In this document: in pieces, positions 1-7,990 of the stretch
Numbering within the stretch: the stretch's first letter is position 1
Layout of the letters: the number at the start of each line of letters is the position of its first letter
The notes under the pieces: generated by a model
The model's database searches: none
What the model was told of the DNA's origin: nothing
What the model saw: only the letters and a program-made list of their open reading frames with translations
Assembly (NCBI GenBank): GCA_947254045.1
Contig: CAMYBO010000023.1
Coordinates: 1 to 11,979, forward strand
Direction of reading: 5' to 3'
Length of the DNA stretch: 11,979 nucleotides
Source: an uncultured Granulicatella sp.
GTDB lineage: Bacteria > Bacillota > Bacilli > Lactobacillales > Aerococcaceae
Position numbers and translations under genes: made by a program

Positions 1-13
1 AGGGTGAAATTTT

Positions 14-1291
14 ATGAATATCATATTCAATAATGCAAATTTTAGAAAATTATGGTTTAGTAGTACATTTGCAGGAGCAGCGAGTAATATCATTCAATAT
101 GCTTTATCTCTTTATGTATTAGATAAGACAGGTTCAGCAACAGCTTTTGCAAGTATTCTTTCGATTATTATTATTCCTCGAATCTTATTTTCTCCAATTG
201 CAGGAGTGTGGGGAGATCGAGTGAATCGACAAAAAGGTTTAGTTTATACAACACTGATGACGGTTATTACGTTATTGATTTTCGGAATGGGGACTTATGT
301 AACAAGTAATTTATCTCTTGTAGCTATTTATGGATTAGTGATTATTTTAGAATTAGTAGAAGTTTTTCAATCGGGTCCAATGATGAGTATTTTACCTGCG
401 ATTGTAGAAGAAAGTCAACTAGCGTTAGCAAATACTTGGATGCAAGTGGATAATGGAATTGTAAATATTATTACCCCATTTGTAGCAGCTTTCATTTATT
501 CGACTTTTTCCATTACAGGTTCTTTATTCATTTCAGGGAGTATTTTATTTTTTACAATGATTGGCTATGCATTTATGAAAATTCCTGAACGTAAAGTTCA
601 AAAACAAATGGATGAGGAGCAATCCGTTGTGAATAGTTTTTGGACAGATTTTAAAGAAGGAATTAAAATTACGTTTGAAATTCCAAATCTTATCATCGTC
701 GTATTGCTTGCGTTATTTATTAACTTTTTAATGTCGCCTATTTTTGGAATTGTCATTACTTACTTTATTAGGGTCACGTTGGAATTTTCGAATACAGAAT
801 TTAGTATGTTTCAGTCCTTTGTAGCAGTAGTGAGTATGATTTCACCACTTATTGCGTATCGTTTAATCAAAGACAGTAAAGAACTTGTTCATTTATTATT
901 GAAATATACTGGGGGATTTGTTGTTGGATTATTCGTGGTCATGTGTGGAACAATGGCTCGTGATATTTTTTCACTGAATCAATGGATGTCGTTAGCTGGT
1001 ATTCTTGTAGGATTTATCCTTGTTTCTGTTTTAGCAACGTATATAAATATTCAATTATCAACGATTTCTGCAAAAATCATACCAGAACAATTTTTAGGAA
1101 GAATTGGTACAACATTGGGTATGTTAGCTACGATTTCTGTTCCAATTGGTCAATTAGTTTTTGGGATGTTGTTAGATGTTTCGAATGCTACGGTGTGTTT
1201 AGTTGTTTCTATTGTGGGATTAGTGGTATTCTTAATAGTAGCGAATCGTATGTATCAAGATTCTAGTCAGGAGGGGGAAAATGCAATTTAA
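14..1291 (+). CDS. Major facilitator superfamily exporter
   Basis: The 425-residue protein is almost entirely hydrophobic with about 12 predicted membrane segments. It has the cytoplasmic loop 2-3 signature of the major facilitator superfamily, GVWGDRVNRQK at residues 64-74, and a related PEQFLGRIGTTLGM loop at about residues 357-370 in the second half. That second motif is usual in the drug or siderophore exporter branch (Mef/EntS-like), so proton-driven efflux across the cytoplasmic membrane is the likely role; the substrate cannot be read from the sequence. A hydrophilic central loop (about residues 190-215) separates the two six-helix halves. The ATG at 14 follows AGGG at 1-4. Only 13 bases lie upstream, so no promoter is visible. 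The 3' end overlaps the downstream regulator gene by 11 bases, suggesting co-transcription and control by that regulator. Confidence 0.9.
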   Translation: MNIIFNNANFRKLWFSSTFAGAASNIIQYALSLYVLDKTGSATAFASILSIIIIPRILFSPIAGVWGDRVNRQKGLVYTTLMTVITLLIFGMGTYVTSNLSLVAIYGLVIILELVEVFQSGPMMSILPAIVEESQLALANTWMQVDNGIVNIITPFVAAFIYSTFSITGSLFISGSILFFTMIGYAFMKIPERKVQKQMDEEQSVVNSFWTDFKEGIKITFEIPNLIIVVLLALFINFLMSPIFGIVITYFIRVTLEFSNTEFSMFQSFVAVVSMISPLIAYRLIKDSKELVHLLLKYTGGFVVGLFVVMCGTMARDIFSLNQWMSLAGILVGFILVSVLATYINIQLSTISAKIIPEQFLGRIGTTLGMLATISVPIGQLVFGMLLDVSNATVCLVVSIVGLVVFLIVANRMYQDSSQEGENAI

Positions 1292-2354
1292 ACAAGAGCA
1301 GATGGAGTTTGTCAATCAGCTGCTGTATCCAATGTTAATATTGAAAAAGGATAGAGATGAGGAACGTCCTTCATCGCCTTTAGAAGAGCAATTAGAAGTT
1401 ATTGTAGAAGAAATGAGACATATAAGTGTTCCGTTGGAACCCTATAAAGATAATATTCTCTATTTCTATAAGGATGATGCTTTACGAATTTTTTTTGTCA
1501 ATGTAAAAAATGTACTCCTTTATCATTCTTTTGATGAGTATGCTGAAGTTTTACATTCGATGGATGAAGCTCAAATTAAGCAACAATTAATGACCAATAT
1601 TGTGAAGCAAGATGAAGAAGAGGTAGAAGTAGAAGAAAAAGTTCAGGAGTTATTAGGAAATCAATTTGCTTTTCTAGATTTCTTAAAAAATTTGCCGATT
1701 GATGATACTGTACGTTGGAATTACTTTACGATTATGTCGCAGCCGAAAAAGTTTGTAGAAGATTTTATTTCTTTGCATCAAACACTCAAGCCAATTTTTG
1801 AAAAAGTGTATGCAGAATATTTACCGATTTTAGAAAAATCTTATACGGAATTTGAAGCTACGATTCATGAGCATCCAACGTTTTTAGCAGAGGCTTTTAC
1901 TGGAACAAAGGAAATTGAAGAAATTGACTGGACATCAGATGAAATTTCAGTTATTCCAACCTTATTATTATCGGATTTCTTTTTTCAAGATTCTGAACTC
2001 TTAATACTAGGGGCAAAATCATTAGAAGTCATTCAACATGTCATCCAAACAAGATTGGATAAACAACAAGAGCGAATTAATGTTTTCAAAAATTTAGGAG
2101 ATAAAACAAGGTATCAAATTTTCTGCGAGATTGCCAAAGGTACAAAGAGTGTTAAAAAAATTGCGGAACAATTAGGGATTACATCGGCTACAGTTTCGTA
2201 TCATATTAATGAATTAGTCTTATCGAATTTAGTAGTTCAAGGTTGGAATAAGAAGGATTGTCTAAAAGCCATTCACACCGAATTGATTACAGAAGTGATG
2301 AATGGATTAATGGAAGATAGTTTAATGACGAATACTGTAGAGAATGAAGAATAA
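1281..2354 (+). CDS. ArsR-type winged-helix regulator with large N-terminal domain
   Basis: Protein of 357 residues. The C-terminal part (about 264-325) is a clear ArsR/HTH_20-like winged helix: FKNLGDKTRYQIFCEIAKG starts it, and KKIAEQLGITSATVSYHINEL is the helix-turn-helix. The first 260 residues are an acidic, mostly helical region that I cannot assign; it includes an EEEVEVEEKV stretch near 112-121. Classical ArsR metal sites (the ELCVCDL motif) are absent; there is only one cysteine in the corresponding helix (C282), so metal sensing is unlikely. The N-terminal region may bind a ligand or mediate dimerisation (inference). The ATG at 1281 has a strong AGGAGGGGG ribosome site at 1269-1277, inside the end of the exporter gene. 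The overlap suggests it regulates that exporter. At roughly three times the usual ArsR length, this is an ArsR-family fusion, not a minimal repressor. Confidence 0.85.
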   Translation: MQFKQEQMEFVNQLLYPMLILKKDRDEERPSSPLEEQLEVIVEEMRHISVPLEPYKDNILYFYKDDALRIFFVNVKNVLLYHSFDEYAEVLHSMDEAQIKQQLMTNIVKQDEEEVEVEEKVQELLGNQFAFLDFLKNLPIDDTVRWNYFTIMSQPKKFVEDFISLHQTLKPIFEKVYAEYLPILEKSYTEFEATIHEHPTFLAEAFTGTKEIEEIDWTSDEISVIPTLLLSDFFFQDSELLILGAKSLEVIQHVIQTRLDKQQERINVFKNLGDKTRYQIFCEIAKGTKSVKKIAEQLGITSATVSYHINELVLSNLVVQGWNKKDCLKAIHTELITEVMNGLMEDSLMTNTVENEE

Positions 2355-2365
2355 TATGCTATAAT
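2335..2365 (+). promoter_or_regulatory. Extended -10 promoter for pepF
   Basis: TGCTATAAT at 2357-2365 is a perfect extended -10 element (TG-n-TATAAT). The region 17-19 bases upstream, CTGTAG at 2335-2340, is only a poor -35 match, as is usual for extended -10 promoters. Most of it lies in the last codons and stop of the regulator gene. Transcription would start near 2372, about 26 bases before the pepF start, so pepF can be expressed independently of the MFS/regulator pair. Confidence 0.7.
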
Positions 2366-2397
2366 AGCAATACAAAAGAATGTATGGAGGGATACAC

Positions 2398-4203
2398 ATG
2401 AGTGATGTAAAATTAGTAAAACGTAGTGAAGTCGATCAATCGATTACTTGGGATATGACATTATTATATCCAAGTGATGAAGCATATCGTACAACATTAA
2501 AGGAAACAGAAGCTCAATTAAAGAGTTTTAAAGAAAAATATGAAGATAAATTAGCAAATTTAGAAGTATTAACTGCTGCTACTGAAGAATATGAAGCATT
2601 ATATGAAACATTCTACCGTTTATCTCATTATGCAGAATTACCAATGACTGTAGACCGTTTCAATGATACAGTGGTTGAAAATGCGACATTATTTGAGCAA
2701 TTAGCTAGTGCTTGGGCACAAAATATGAGTTTCTATGATACGGAAATCGTAGGGTTAGACGAAAGTTTATTACGCCAATTTGTGGCAGAAAAACGTCCAG
2801 ATTTAGCTTATTTTATTGAAAAAATTATTCGTGTTAAAGCTCATACTTTATCCAAAGATGCAGAACAAGTTTTATCAAATATGTCTAGCTTACCAAGTTT
2901 CTATCAATTATATGAAGTGACAAAACATGAAGATATGGAATTTGACTCATTTGAAGCAGATGGAAAAACTTATGAAAATAGTTTTGTTTTATATGAAAAC
3001 TTACATGAAATGGATAATCATACAGAAGTTCGTCGTAATGCAGCGAAAAGTTTCTATAAAACATTAAATCGCTATAAAAATACAGTTGCAAATGAATATA
3101 TTTCAACGATTAAAAACGAAAAAATGCTTGCAACAATGCGTGGATACGATAGTGTCATTGATTACTTGTTAGACAAACAAGATGGAGATCGTGAATTATA
3201 TGACCGTCAAATTCGTACATTAATGACAGATTTAGCACCACATATTCAACGTTATATTCGTTTATTAGCAAGAGAACATAATATTCAAGATATGCAATTT
3301 GCAGATTGTAAAATCAATTTAGATCCTGAATTTGAAGTAGAGATGTCTATTGAAGAATCTAGAGACTATTTGAAGAAAGCTCTTGGGATTTTAGGGGAAG
3401 ATTATAAAGCTATGATTGATGAAAGTTACGACAAACGTTGGACTGACTTCCCACAAAATATTGGTAAGAGTACAGGTGGATTCTGTGCGACTGTTCCAAA
3501 AGTAGCTAGTTATATTTTATTATCATGGACTGGAAAAATGAATGAAGTATTTGTATTAGCTCATGAATTAGGACATGCGTACCACTTTAAACGTGTTGGA
3601 GAAGAGTTAACAATGTTTAATAATGAATGTTCATTATACTTTGTAGAAGCTCCATCAACATGTAACGAAGTCATTGTTTCAAATTATTTATTGAAAAATA
3701 GTACAGATGCTCGTTTCAAACGTTGGGTTATTAGTAATATGATTAGTCGTACTTATTTCCATAATATGGTCACTCACTATTTAGAAGCAGTATTCCAAGA
3801 TCGTATTTACAAAATGGTTGATAACAATGAAATGTTAAATGCAGATGTGTTATCTAAAGTGAAACGTGAAGTAATGGAAGAGTTCTTCGGGGATAGTCTT
3901 GTAGTCAATGAAGGGGCAGAATTAACTTGGATGCGTCAACCTCACTATTATATGGGATTATATCCATATACTTATTCTGCTGGTTTAACAATTGGTACAG
4001 CAATTGCGAATAAGATTGAGGAAGATCCTTCTCAAGCGCAAGTTTGGAAAGATACATTAGCATTAGGTGGTAGCCTATCTGCGAAAGACTTAGCACGTCA
4101 TGCTGGATGTGATGTTTCGACAGAACAACCACTAAAAGAAGCGATTGCATATGTAGGAAAATTAGTGGATCAATTATACGACCTTACTGAGGAATTGAAA
4201 TAG
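2398..4203 (+). CDS. pepF: Oligoendopeptidase F (M3 zinc metallopeptidase)
   Basis: Cytoplasmic zinc endopeptidase that cuts oligopeptides of moderate length, feeding amino-acid supply after peptide uptake. The 601-residue product matches the usual PepF length. The zinc site is complete: HELGH at residues 389-393 supplies two histidines and the catalytic glutamate (E390), and FVEAPS at 415-420 supplies the third ligand (E417), 28 residues after the first histidine, as in thimet-type M3 peptidases. The first 120 residues are the helical PepF N-terminal region, and no signal peptide is seen. The frame is open to an ATG at 2380, but GGAGG at 2386-2390 lies between the two candidates and sits 7 bases before the ATG at 2398, so the latter is the start. 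The gene has its own promoter and a strong terminator, making it a single-gene unit. Confidence 0.95.
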   Translation: MSDVKLVKRSEVDQSITWDMTLLYPSDEAYRTTLKETEAQLKSFKEKYEDKLANLEVLTAATEEYEALYETFYRLSHYAELPMTVDRFNDTVVENATLFEQLASAWAQNMSFYDTEIVGLDESLLRQFVAEKRPDLAYFIEKIIRVKAHTLSKDAEQVLSNMSSLPSFYQLYEVTKHEDMEFDSFEADGKTYENSFVLYENLHEMDNHTEVRRNAAKSFYKTLNRYKNTVANEYISTIKNEKMLATMRGYDSVIDYLLDKQDGDRELYDRQIRTLMTDLAPHIQRYIRLLAREHNIQDMQFADCKINLDPEFEVEMSIEESRDYLKKALGILGEDYKAMIDESYDKRWTDFPQNIGKSTGGFCATVPKVASYILLSWTGKMNEVFVLAHELGHAYHFKRVGEELTMFNNECSLYFVEAPSTCNEVIVSNYLLKNSTDARFKRWVISNMISRTYFHNMVTHYLEAVFQDRIYKMVDNNEMLNADVLSKVKREVMEEFFGDSLVVNEGAELTWMRQPHYYMGLYPYTYSAGLTIGTAIANKIEEDPSQAQVWKDTLALGGSLSAKDLARHAGCDVSTEQPLKEAIAYVGKLVDQLYDLTEELK

Positions 4204-4233
4204 GACTTGTCTGTGGTAGCAAAGTTTCCTTAT
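4196..4233. repeat. Short repeat copy A at the end of pepF
   Basis: From TGAAAT at 4196 to TAT at 4233 this segment resembles the sequence behind rho. Bases 4196-4224 match 7991-8020 at about 24 of 30 positions with one gap, ending in the shared GTAGCAAAG. Bases 4220-4230 (CAAAGTTTCCT) also match 8077-8087 exactly. It covers the last coding bases and stop codon of pepF and leads into the terminator. It may be an intergenic repeat family or shared 3'-end sequence; two copies in one window cannot separate these. Confidence 0.45.
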
Positions 4234-4267
4234 GGCAGAAGCCAAGCGATGGCTTCTGCCATTTTTT
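4232..4267 (+). terminator. Rho-independent terminator of pepF
   Basis: Perfect 13-bp stem: arm ATGGCAGAAGCCA at 4232-4244, loop AGCGA at 4245-4249, arm TGGCTTCTGCCAT at 4250-4262, then five T at 4263-4267. This is a very strong intrinsic terminator for pepF, 28 bases past its stop. The hairpin would also form in birA transcripts arriving from the other side, but on that strand it is not followed by a T-tract, so birA termination here would be weaker. Confidence 0.93.
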
Positions 4268-4298
4268 CTATACAACTATTGATAAACCTATAAATTAA

Positions 4299-5294
4299 TT
4301 ATCTCGTACGAATGCTAACTTCTCCATATGACAATGCGTGCAAACTCTTATCTTCTTTTTCGATTATTAAACGTCCATTTTCGTCAATATCTTTTGCAAA
4401 AGCATGATAAACATGGTTTCCTTCAATGACTTTGACAGCTTTTCCAATGACATTTGAGTGTTTTCTATAAGAAGGAATAAAATCTCGTTTAGAAAGATTT
4501 TCATAATAAAATGCCCATTTTTCTAAAAATGTCGCAATAAAATGATTACGATTAAAAGATTGTGCTTCGTATTCCTTTCTGGAAGAAAAAATACTTCCAA
4601 CAATTGCGTGTAATTCTTCAGGAAAGGCCTCAGGAGCTTCCACTAGATTAATGCCCATTCCAACAATAAGCGATTGAACTTGTTGTGACTCAAAATCGCT
4701 AATGATTTCTGTTAAAATTCCTCCAACTTTTTTATCTTGATAAAATAAATCATTTACCCATTTGATATTCAGAGATTTCCCTGTTAATTGCTCTAACGTT
4801 TCTACACAAGCTACAGCTGTCGCACAAGTAATGAGAGACAAGTCTTCTAATGCTATAGTAGGGAATAAACAAAGACTAATATATAAACCCGTTTTAGCTG
4901 GAGAAACAAATTTTCTTCCTAAACGTCCTCTTCCAGCTGTTTGTTCTTCACTAATAAAAATAGCAGGAGTAGTAGCGTTTTGATTTGCATATAGTTTTGC
5001 TAAATCATTGGTGGAAGTAGTACTTTCCATTATTTGAATGACCCAATTGATTGGATGATGCTGTTGAGTAAGTTCTTGGTTGATTTGTTGTTCAGATAAT
5101 ACATCATTATTTTCAGATAAGGTATATCCTTTATTCGTAGAAGAATCGATCGCATAGCCTTCTTTTTTTAGTGATTGGATAGCTTTCCAGATTGAAGTTC
5201 GTGATTTATTTAAAGCGAGTGCCATTTTTTCTCCAGAAATGGGTTCACCAGCGTGTTCTTGAAGATAGTATAAAACAGCTTCTTTTGTAGTCAT
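4299..5294 (-). CDS. birA: Bifunctional biotin-protein ligase / biotin repressor
   Basis: This enzyme activates biotin with ATP and transfers it to a lysine of biotin-dependent carboxylases (acetyl-CoA or pyruvate carboxylase). Because it keeps a DNA-binding domain, it is also expected to repress biotin genes when loaded with biotinyl-AMP. In the 331-residue protein, residues 1-60 are the winged helix (ISGEKMALALNKSRTSIWKAIQSL). The catalytic core follows, with the ATP/biotin loop GRGRLGR at 121-127, KWVNDLF at 178-184 and KVGGILTE at 189-196. The C-terminal SH3-like domain occupies about 282-331. Length and order match the bifunctional type of Bacillus and E. coli. The ATG is preceded by AAAGGAGG (5308-5301). 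The gene is divergent from murA and has a near-consensus promoter overlapped by a possible BirA operator. Confidence 0.95.
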   Translation of the reverse strand: MTTKEAVLYYLQEHAGEPISGEKMALALNKSRTSIWKAIQSLKKEGYAIDSSTNKGYTLSENNDVLSEQQINQELTQQHHPINWVIQIMESTTSTNDLAKLYANQNATTPAIFISEEQTAGRGRLGRKFVSPAKTGLYISLCLFPTIALEDLSLITCATAVACVETLEQLTGKSLNIKWVNDLFYQDKKVGGILTEIISDFESQQVQSLIVGMGINLVEAPEAFPEELHAIVGSIFSSRKEYEAQSFNRNHFIATFLEKWAFYYENLSKRDFIPSYRKHSNVIGKAVKVIEGNHVYHAFAKDIDENGRLIIEKEDKSLHALSYGEVSIRTR

Positions 5295-5319
5295 AAAAAT
5301 CCTCCTTTAGTTAATTCAA

Positions 5320-5348
5320 ATTGTATCGAGATAAGAAAAAATTGTCAA
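5320..5348 (-). promoter_or_regulatory. Sigma-A promoter of birA
   Basis: On the minus strand, TTGACA (5348-5343) is a perfect -35 box. It is followed by a 17-base spacer and TACAAT (5325-5320), one base from the -10 consensus. Transcription would start near 5313, giving a very short leader with the AAAGGAGG ribosome site at 5308-5301. This is an unusually strong promoter for a ligase needed in small amounts, which fits a repressed gene. Confidence 0.85.
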
Positions 5349-5377
5349 CTTAACATTGATAAATGGGTGACAATTTT
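5338..5377. promoter_or_regulatory. Inverted repeat, candidate BirA operator
   Basis: Perfect 10-bp arms, AAAATTGTCA at 5338-5347 and TGACAATTTT at 5368-5377. Read as 9-base half-sites they are TTGTCAACT (5342-5350) and, reversed, TTGTCACCC (5373-5365), separated by 14 bases. Each matches 7 of 9 positions of the TTGTTAACC half-site known for BirA operators, whose halves are separated by about 14-16 bases. The left half-site covers the -35 box of birA, where bound repressor would block polymerase. Sequence and spacing are seen directly; assignment to BirA is inference, supported by the adjacent birA encoding a winged helix. Confidence 0.5.
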
Positions 5378-5393
5378 CGAGAAAGTTTTAAGT

Positions 5394-5421
5394 ATGCCTT
5401 TTTACAAAGGCATGTTATAAT
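5394..5421 (+). promoter_or_regulatory. Extended -10 promoter of murA-rho with overlapping palindrome
   Basis: TGTTATAAT at 5413-5421 is a perfect extended -10 element; no good -35 is present 16-18 bases upstream. Transcription would start near 5428. Directly upstream, and sharing base 5413, is a perfect inverted repeat: ATGCCTTT (5394-5401), loop TTAC, AAAGGCAT (5406-5413). It fills the space between the -35 and -10 positions, where a repressor or activator could act. It lies upstream of the transcript start, so it would act as DNA, not as an RNA hairpin, for this promoter. Confidence 0.65.
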
Positions 5422-5454
5422 GGAACAGAAGATGTTAAGAGAGGATTTGAATCA

Positions 5455-6717
5455 ATGAGGAAATTAGTCATTAATGGAGGAAAACCACTAACTGGAGAAG
5501 TAACCATTAGCGGTGCTAAAAATAGTACAGTAGCCTTAATTCCAGCTGCTATTTTGGCATCAGAACCAGTTGTATTAGAAGGTGTTCCAGATATTCAAGA
5601 TGTCGCTGCATTAATTGAAATTTTGAGCGATTTTAATGTTCATACTACTTTGGAAGAAGGAGTATTAACAATTGATCCAACAAATATGTTATCCATTCCA
5701 ATGCCAAGTGGAAAAATTCAAAGTATGAGAGCTTCCTATTATTTTATGGGAGCAACTCTTGCAAAATTTGGTGAAGGTGTTGTTGGACTTCCTGGAGGAT
5801 GTTTCTTAGGACCAAGACCAATTGATCAACATATTAAAGGATTCAAAGCATTAGGAGCAGATGTTCGTAATGAAATGGGTGCTATTTATTTATCCACAAA
5901 TGGACAAGGCTTAACAGGAACTCGTATTTATATGGACGTTGTATCCGTAGGAGCTACGATTAATGTTTTATTAGCAGCTGTTCGTGCAAAAGGTAAAACG
6001 ATTATTGAAAATGCTGCAAGAGAACCTGAGATTATAGATGTAGTGAATTTATTAAACAAAATGGGCGCCAATATTAAAGGTGCTGGTACTAGTGTGATTC
6101 GTATTGAAGGTGTAGATGAATTACACGGATGTCGTCATACCATTATTCCAGATAGAATTGAAGCAGGAACTTATTTATCGATTGCTGCAGCAGTCGGTGA
6201 AGGAGTAACTGTTAAAAATGTCATTTTTGAACATATTGAAGGTTTACTTGCAAAAATGGAAGAAATGGGTGTTAAAATGACGATTGGAGAAGAAGATATT
6301 TATGTAGCTCCTTCTAAGGATTTAAAAGCAGTCAGTATTAAAACATTACCTTATCCTGGGTTTGCAACAGATTTACAACAGCCAATTACGCCATTGTTAA
6401 TGAAAGCAACAGGAGAAGCAAAAATTATTGATACAATTTATCCAAAACGTGTCAATCATATCCCTGAATTAAATCGTATGGGAGCTTTAGGACGTGTAGA
6501 AAATGATGTTATTTCAATTACTGGTCCAACACCTTTAACAGGTTGTGAAGTTGCTGCAAGTGATTTACGAGCTGGAGCAGCATTAGTCATTGCAGGTTTA
6601 ATGGCTCAAGGTACAACGAAGATTAGCAATATTGAACATATTTTAAGAGGATATTCTCATATTGTAAAAAATCTACAACAATTAGGTGCCGATATTCAAA
6701 TGATTGAAGAGGATTAA
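5455..6717 (+). CDS. murA: UDP-N-acetylglucosamine 1-carboxyvinyltransferase
   Basis: Cytoplasmic enzyme transferring enolpyruvate from phosphoenolpyruvate to UDP-GlcNAc, the first committed step of peptidoglycan synthesis and the target of fosfomycin. The 420-residue protein is full length. Key residues by comparison with E. coli MurA: K22 in AKNS, catalytic C116 in GLPGGCFLGPRP (so fosfomycin-sensitive type), R121, D306 in YPGFATDLQQP, and R398 in LRGY. Low-GC Gram-positives often have two paralogues; the one next to rho is the MurZ/MurAB (MurA2) type in Bacillus, and the rho neighbour here suggests that paralogue. The ribosome site is GAGG at 5441-5444, ten bases before the ATG. The stop is one base before the rho start, so the two genes form an operon. 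Confidence 0.95.
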   Translation: MRKLVINGGKPLTGEVTISGAKNSTVALIPAAILASEPVVLEGVPDIQDVAALIEILSDFNVHTTLEEGVLTIDPTNMLSIPMPSGKIQSMRASYYFMGATLAKFGEGVVGLPGGCFLGPRPIDQHIKGFKALGADVRNEMGAIYLSTNGQGLTGTRIYMDVVSVGATINVLLAAVRAKGKTIIENAAREPEIIDVVNLLNKMGANIKGAGTSVIRIEGVDELHGCRHTIIPDRIEAGTYLSIAAAVGEGVTVKNVIFEHIEGLLAKMEEMGVKMTIGEEDIYVAPSKDLKAVSIKTLPYPGFATDLQQPITPLLMKATGEAKIIDTIYPKRVNHIPELNRMGALGRVENDVISITGPTPLTGCEVAASDLRAGAALVIAGLMAQGTTKISNIEHILRGYSHIVKNLQQLGADIQMIEED

Positions 6718-6718
6718 A

Positions 6719-7984
6719 ATGTCAGAAACAATTGAAACAGTAACTTTACCAGTCTTACAACAAAAGACTTTAAAAGAAATGTATGCTTTTGCAAAGCATT
6801 ATAAAATTCCTTATTATGGGCAAATGAATAAAAAAGAATTAGCTCTAGCGATTATGAGAGCTCAAGAAGAAGCGACTGGATTCTTCCAAGTAGAAGGAGT
6901 ATTAGATATTAATAATGCGGAAGGATATGGTTTCCTACGCCCAATTAATTATTCTACTAGCCAAGAAGATATTTATATTTCTTCTTCTCAAATTCGTAGA
7001 TTTGCCTTAAGAAATGGTGACTTAGTAGCAGGACCTGCTCGTCCTCCACGCACGGGCGAAAAGTTTAATGGCTTGATGCAAGTTGGAGCGGTCAATGGAA
7101 AAGACCCTGAAGAAGCAAAAGAAAGGGATCATTTTCCTGGGTTAACACCTTTATATCCTGAAGTTCAGATGAAATTAGAAACAACAACTGGCAGAATTGC
7201 TTCTAGAATGTTGGATTTAATTTGCCCCATTGGATTTGGACAACGTGGATTAATTGTGGCGCCTCCAAAAGCTGGTAAAACAAGTTTATTAAAAGAAATT
7301 GCAAATGGAATTACAACCAATTATCCTGAAACAGAATTAATTATTTTATTAATTGATGAACGACCAGAAGAAGTAACGGATATTGAGCGTACAGTAGATG
7401 CTGAAGTTGTATTTTCAACATTCGATCAGACACCGGAACACCACATTAAAGTGAGTGAATTAGTATTAGAACGTGCATTACGTTTAGTAGAAGATGGACG
7501 TGATGTCATTGTGTTATTAGATAGTATTACTCGTTTAGCACGTGCGTATAATTTAACAATTCCACCTTCTGGACGTACATTAAGTGGGGGAATTGATCCA
7601 GCAGCTTTTTATCGTCCAAAGAGATTTTTTGGTTCTGCAAGAAATATCGAAGATGGTGGCAGTCTAACAATTTTAGCAACAGCTTTAATTGAAACAGGTA
7701 GCCGTATGGATGATGTGATTTATGAGGAGTTTAAAGGAACGGGGAATGCGGAAGTTCATTTATCTCGTGAATTAGCAGAAAGACGTGTATTTCCTGCAAT
7801 TGATGTAAAACGTTCAGGTACTCGTAAAGAGGAAATTTTACTGGAACCTCATGTTTTAGAAGCAGTGTGGAAAGTTCGTAACACAATGAAAGGTGACGGA
7901 CTAGAAACAAGCGAGCAAATCGTGAAGCAATTAAGAGAAACGAAGAGTAACAAAGACTTTATAAAACGTACCGAATTACTGTAA
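6719..7984 (+). CDS. rho: Transcription termination factor Rho
   Basis: Hexameric RNA-dependent ATPase and helicase that ends transcription at Rho-dependent sites. The 421-residue protein contains an N-terminal Rho_N helical region (about 15-50), a cold-shock-type RNA-binding domain (about 54-125, GVLDINNAEGYGFLRP), and the RecA-like motor. The motor has Walker A APPKAGKTS at 181-189, DERPEE at 213-218, Walker B VIVLLDS at 263-269, and the Q/R-loop region SGGIDPAAFYRPKRFFG. There is no large insertion. An in-frame TTG at 6704 would add five residues, but the ATG at 6719 has AAGAGGA at 6707-6713 just upstream, so I chose it. Coupling to murA is tight (one base between). In Bacillus, rpmE (ribosomal protein L31) usually follows rho; it does not here. 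Confidence 0.96.
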   Translation: MSETIETVTLPVLQQKTLKEMYAFAKHYKIPYYGQMNKKELALAIMRAQEEATGFFQVEGVLDINNAEGYGFLRPINYSTSQEDIYISSSQIRRFALRNGDLVAGPARPPRTGEKFNGLMQVGAVNGKDPEEAKERDHFPGLTPLYPEVQMKLETTTGRIASRMLDLICPIGFGQRGLIVAPPKAGKTSLLKEIANGITTNYPETELIILLIDERPEEVTDIERTVDAEVVFSTFDQTPEHHIKVSELVLERALRLVEDGRDVIVLLDSITRLARAYNLTIPPSGRTLSGGIDPAAFYRPKRFFGSARNIEDGGSLTILATALIETGSRMDDVIYEEFKGTGNAEVHLSRELAERRVFPAIDVKRSGTRKEEILLEPHVLEAVWKVRNTMKGDGLETSEQIVKQLRETKSNKDFIKRTELL

Positions 7985-7990
7985 AAGATA

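Noticed and set aside
982..1266. 94-codon open frame on the plus strand inside the MFS gene
   Set aside because: Out-of-frame reading of a clear transporter gene; cysteine/tyrosine-rich nonsense composition and no ribosome site.
2380..2397. Upstream ATG for pepF adding six residues
   Set aside because: The Shine-Dalgarno GGAGG lies downstream of this ATG and is correctly spaced for the ATG at 2398.
2885..3106. 73-codon open frame on the minus strand inside pepF
   Set aside because: Antisense shadow of an intact, well-conserved gene, with no start signals.
3905..4150. 81-codon open frame on the minus strand inside the 3' part of pepF
   Set aside because: Antisense shadow; no ribosome site and no recognisable motif.
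4232..4262. The pepF hairpin as an equally good terminator for birA
   Set aside because: On the minus strand it is followed by ATAAGGAAAC, with no T-tract, so only the plus-strand role is well supported.
4762..4983. 73-codon open frame on the plus strand inside birA
   Set aside because: It is the complement of the catalytic core of birA, which is intact on the other strand.
6704..6718. TTG start for rho adding five residues
   Set aside because: The ATG at 6719 has a well-placed AAGAGGA, and the extension would encode the ribosome site itself.
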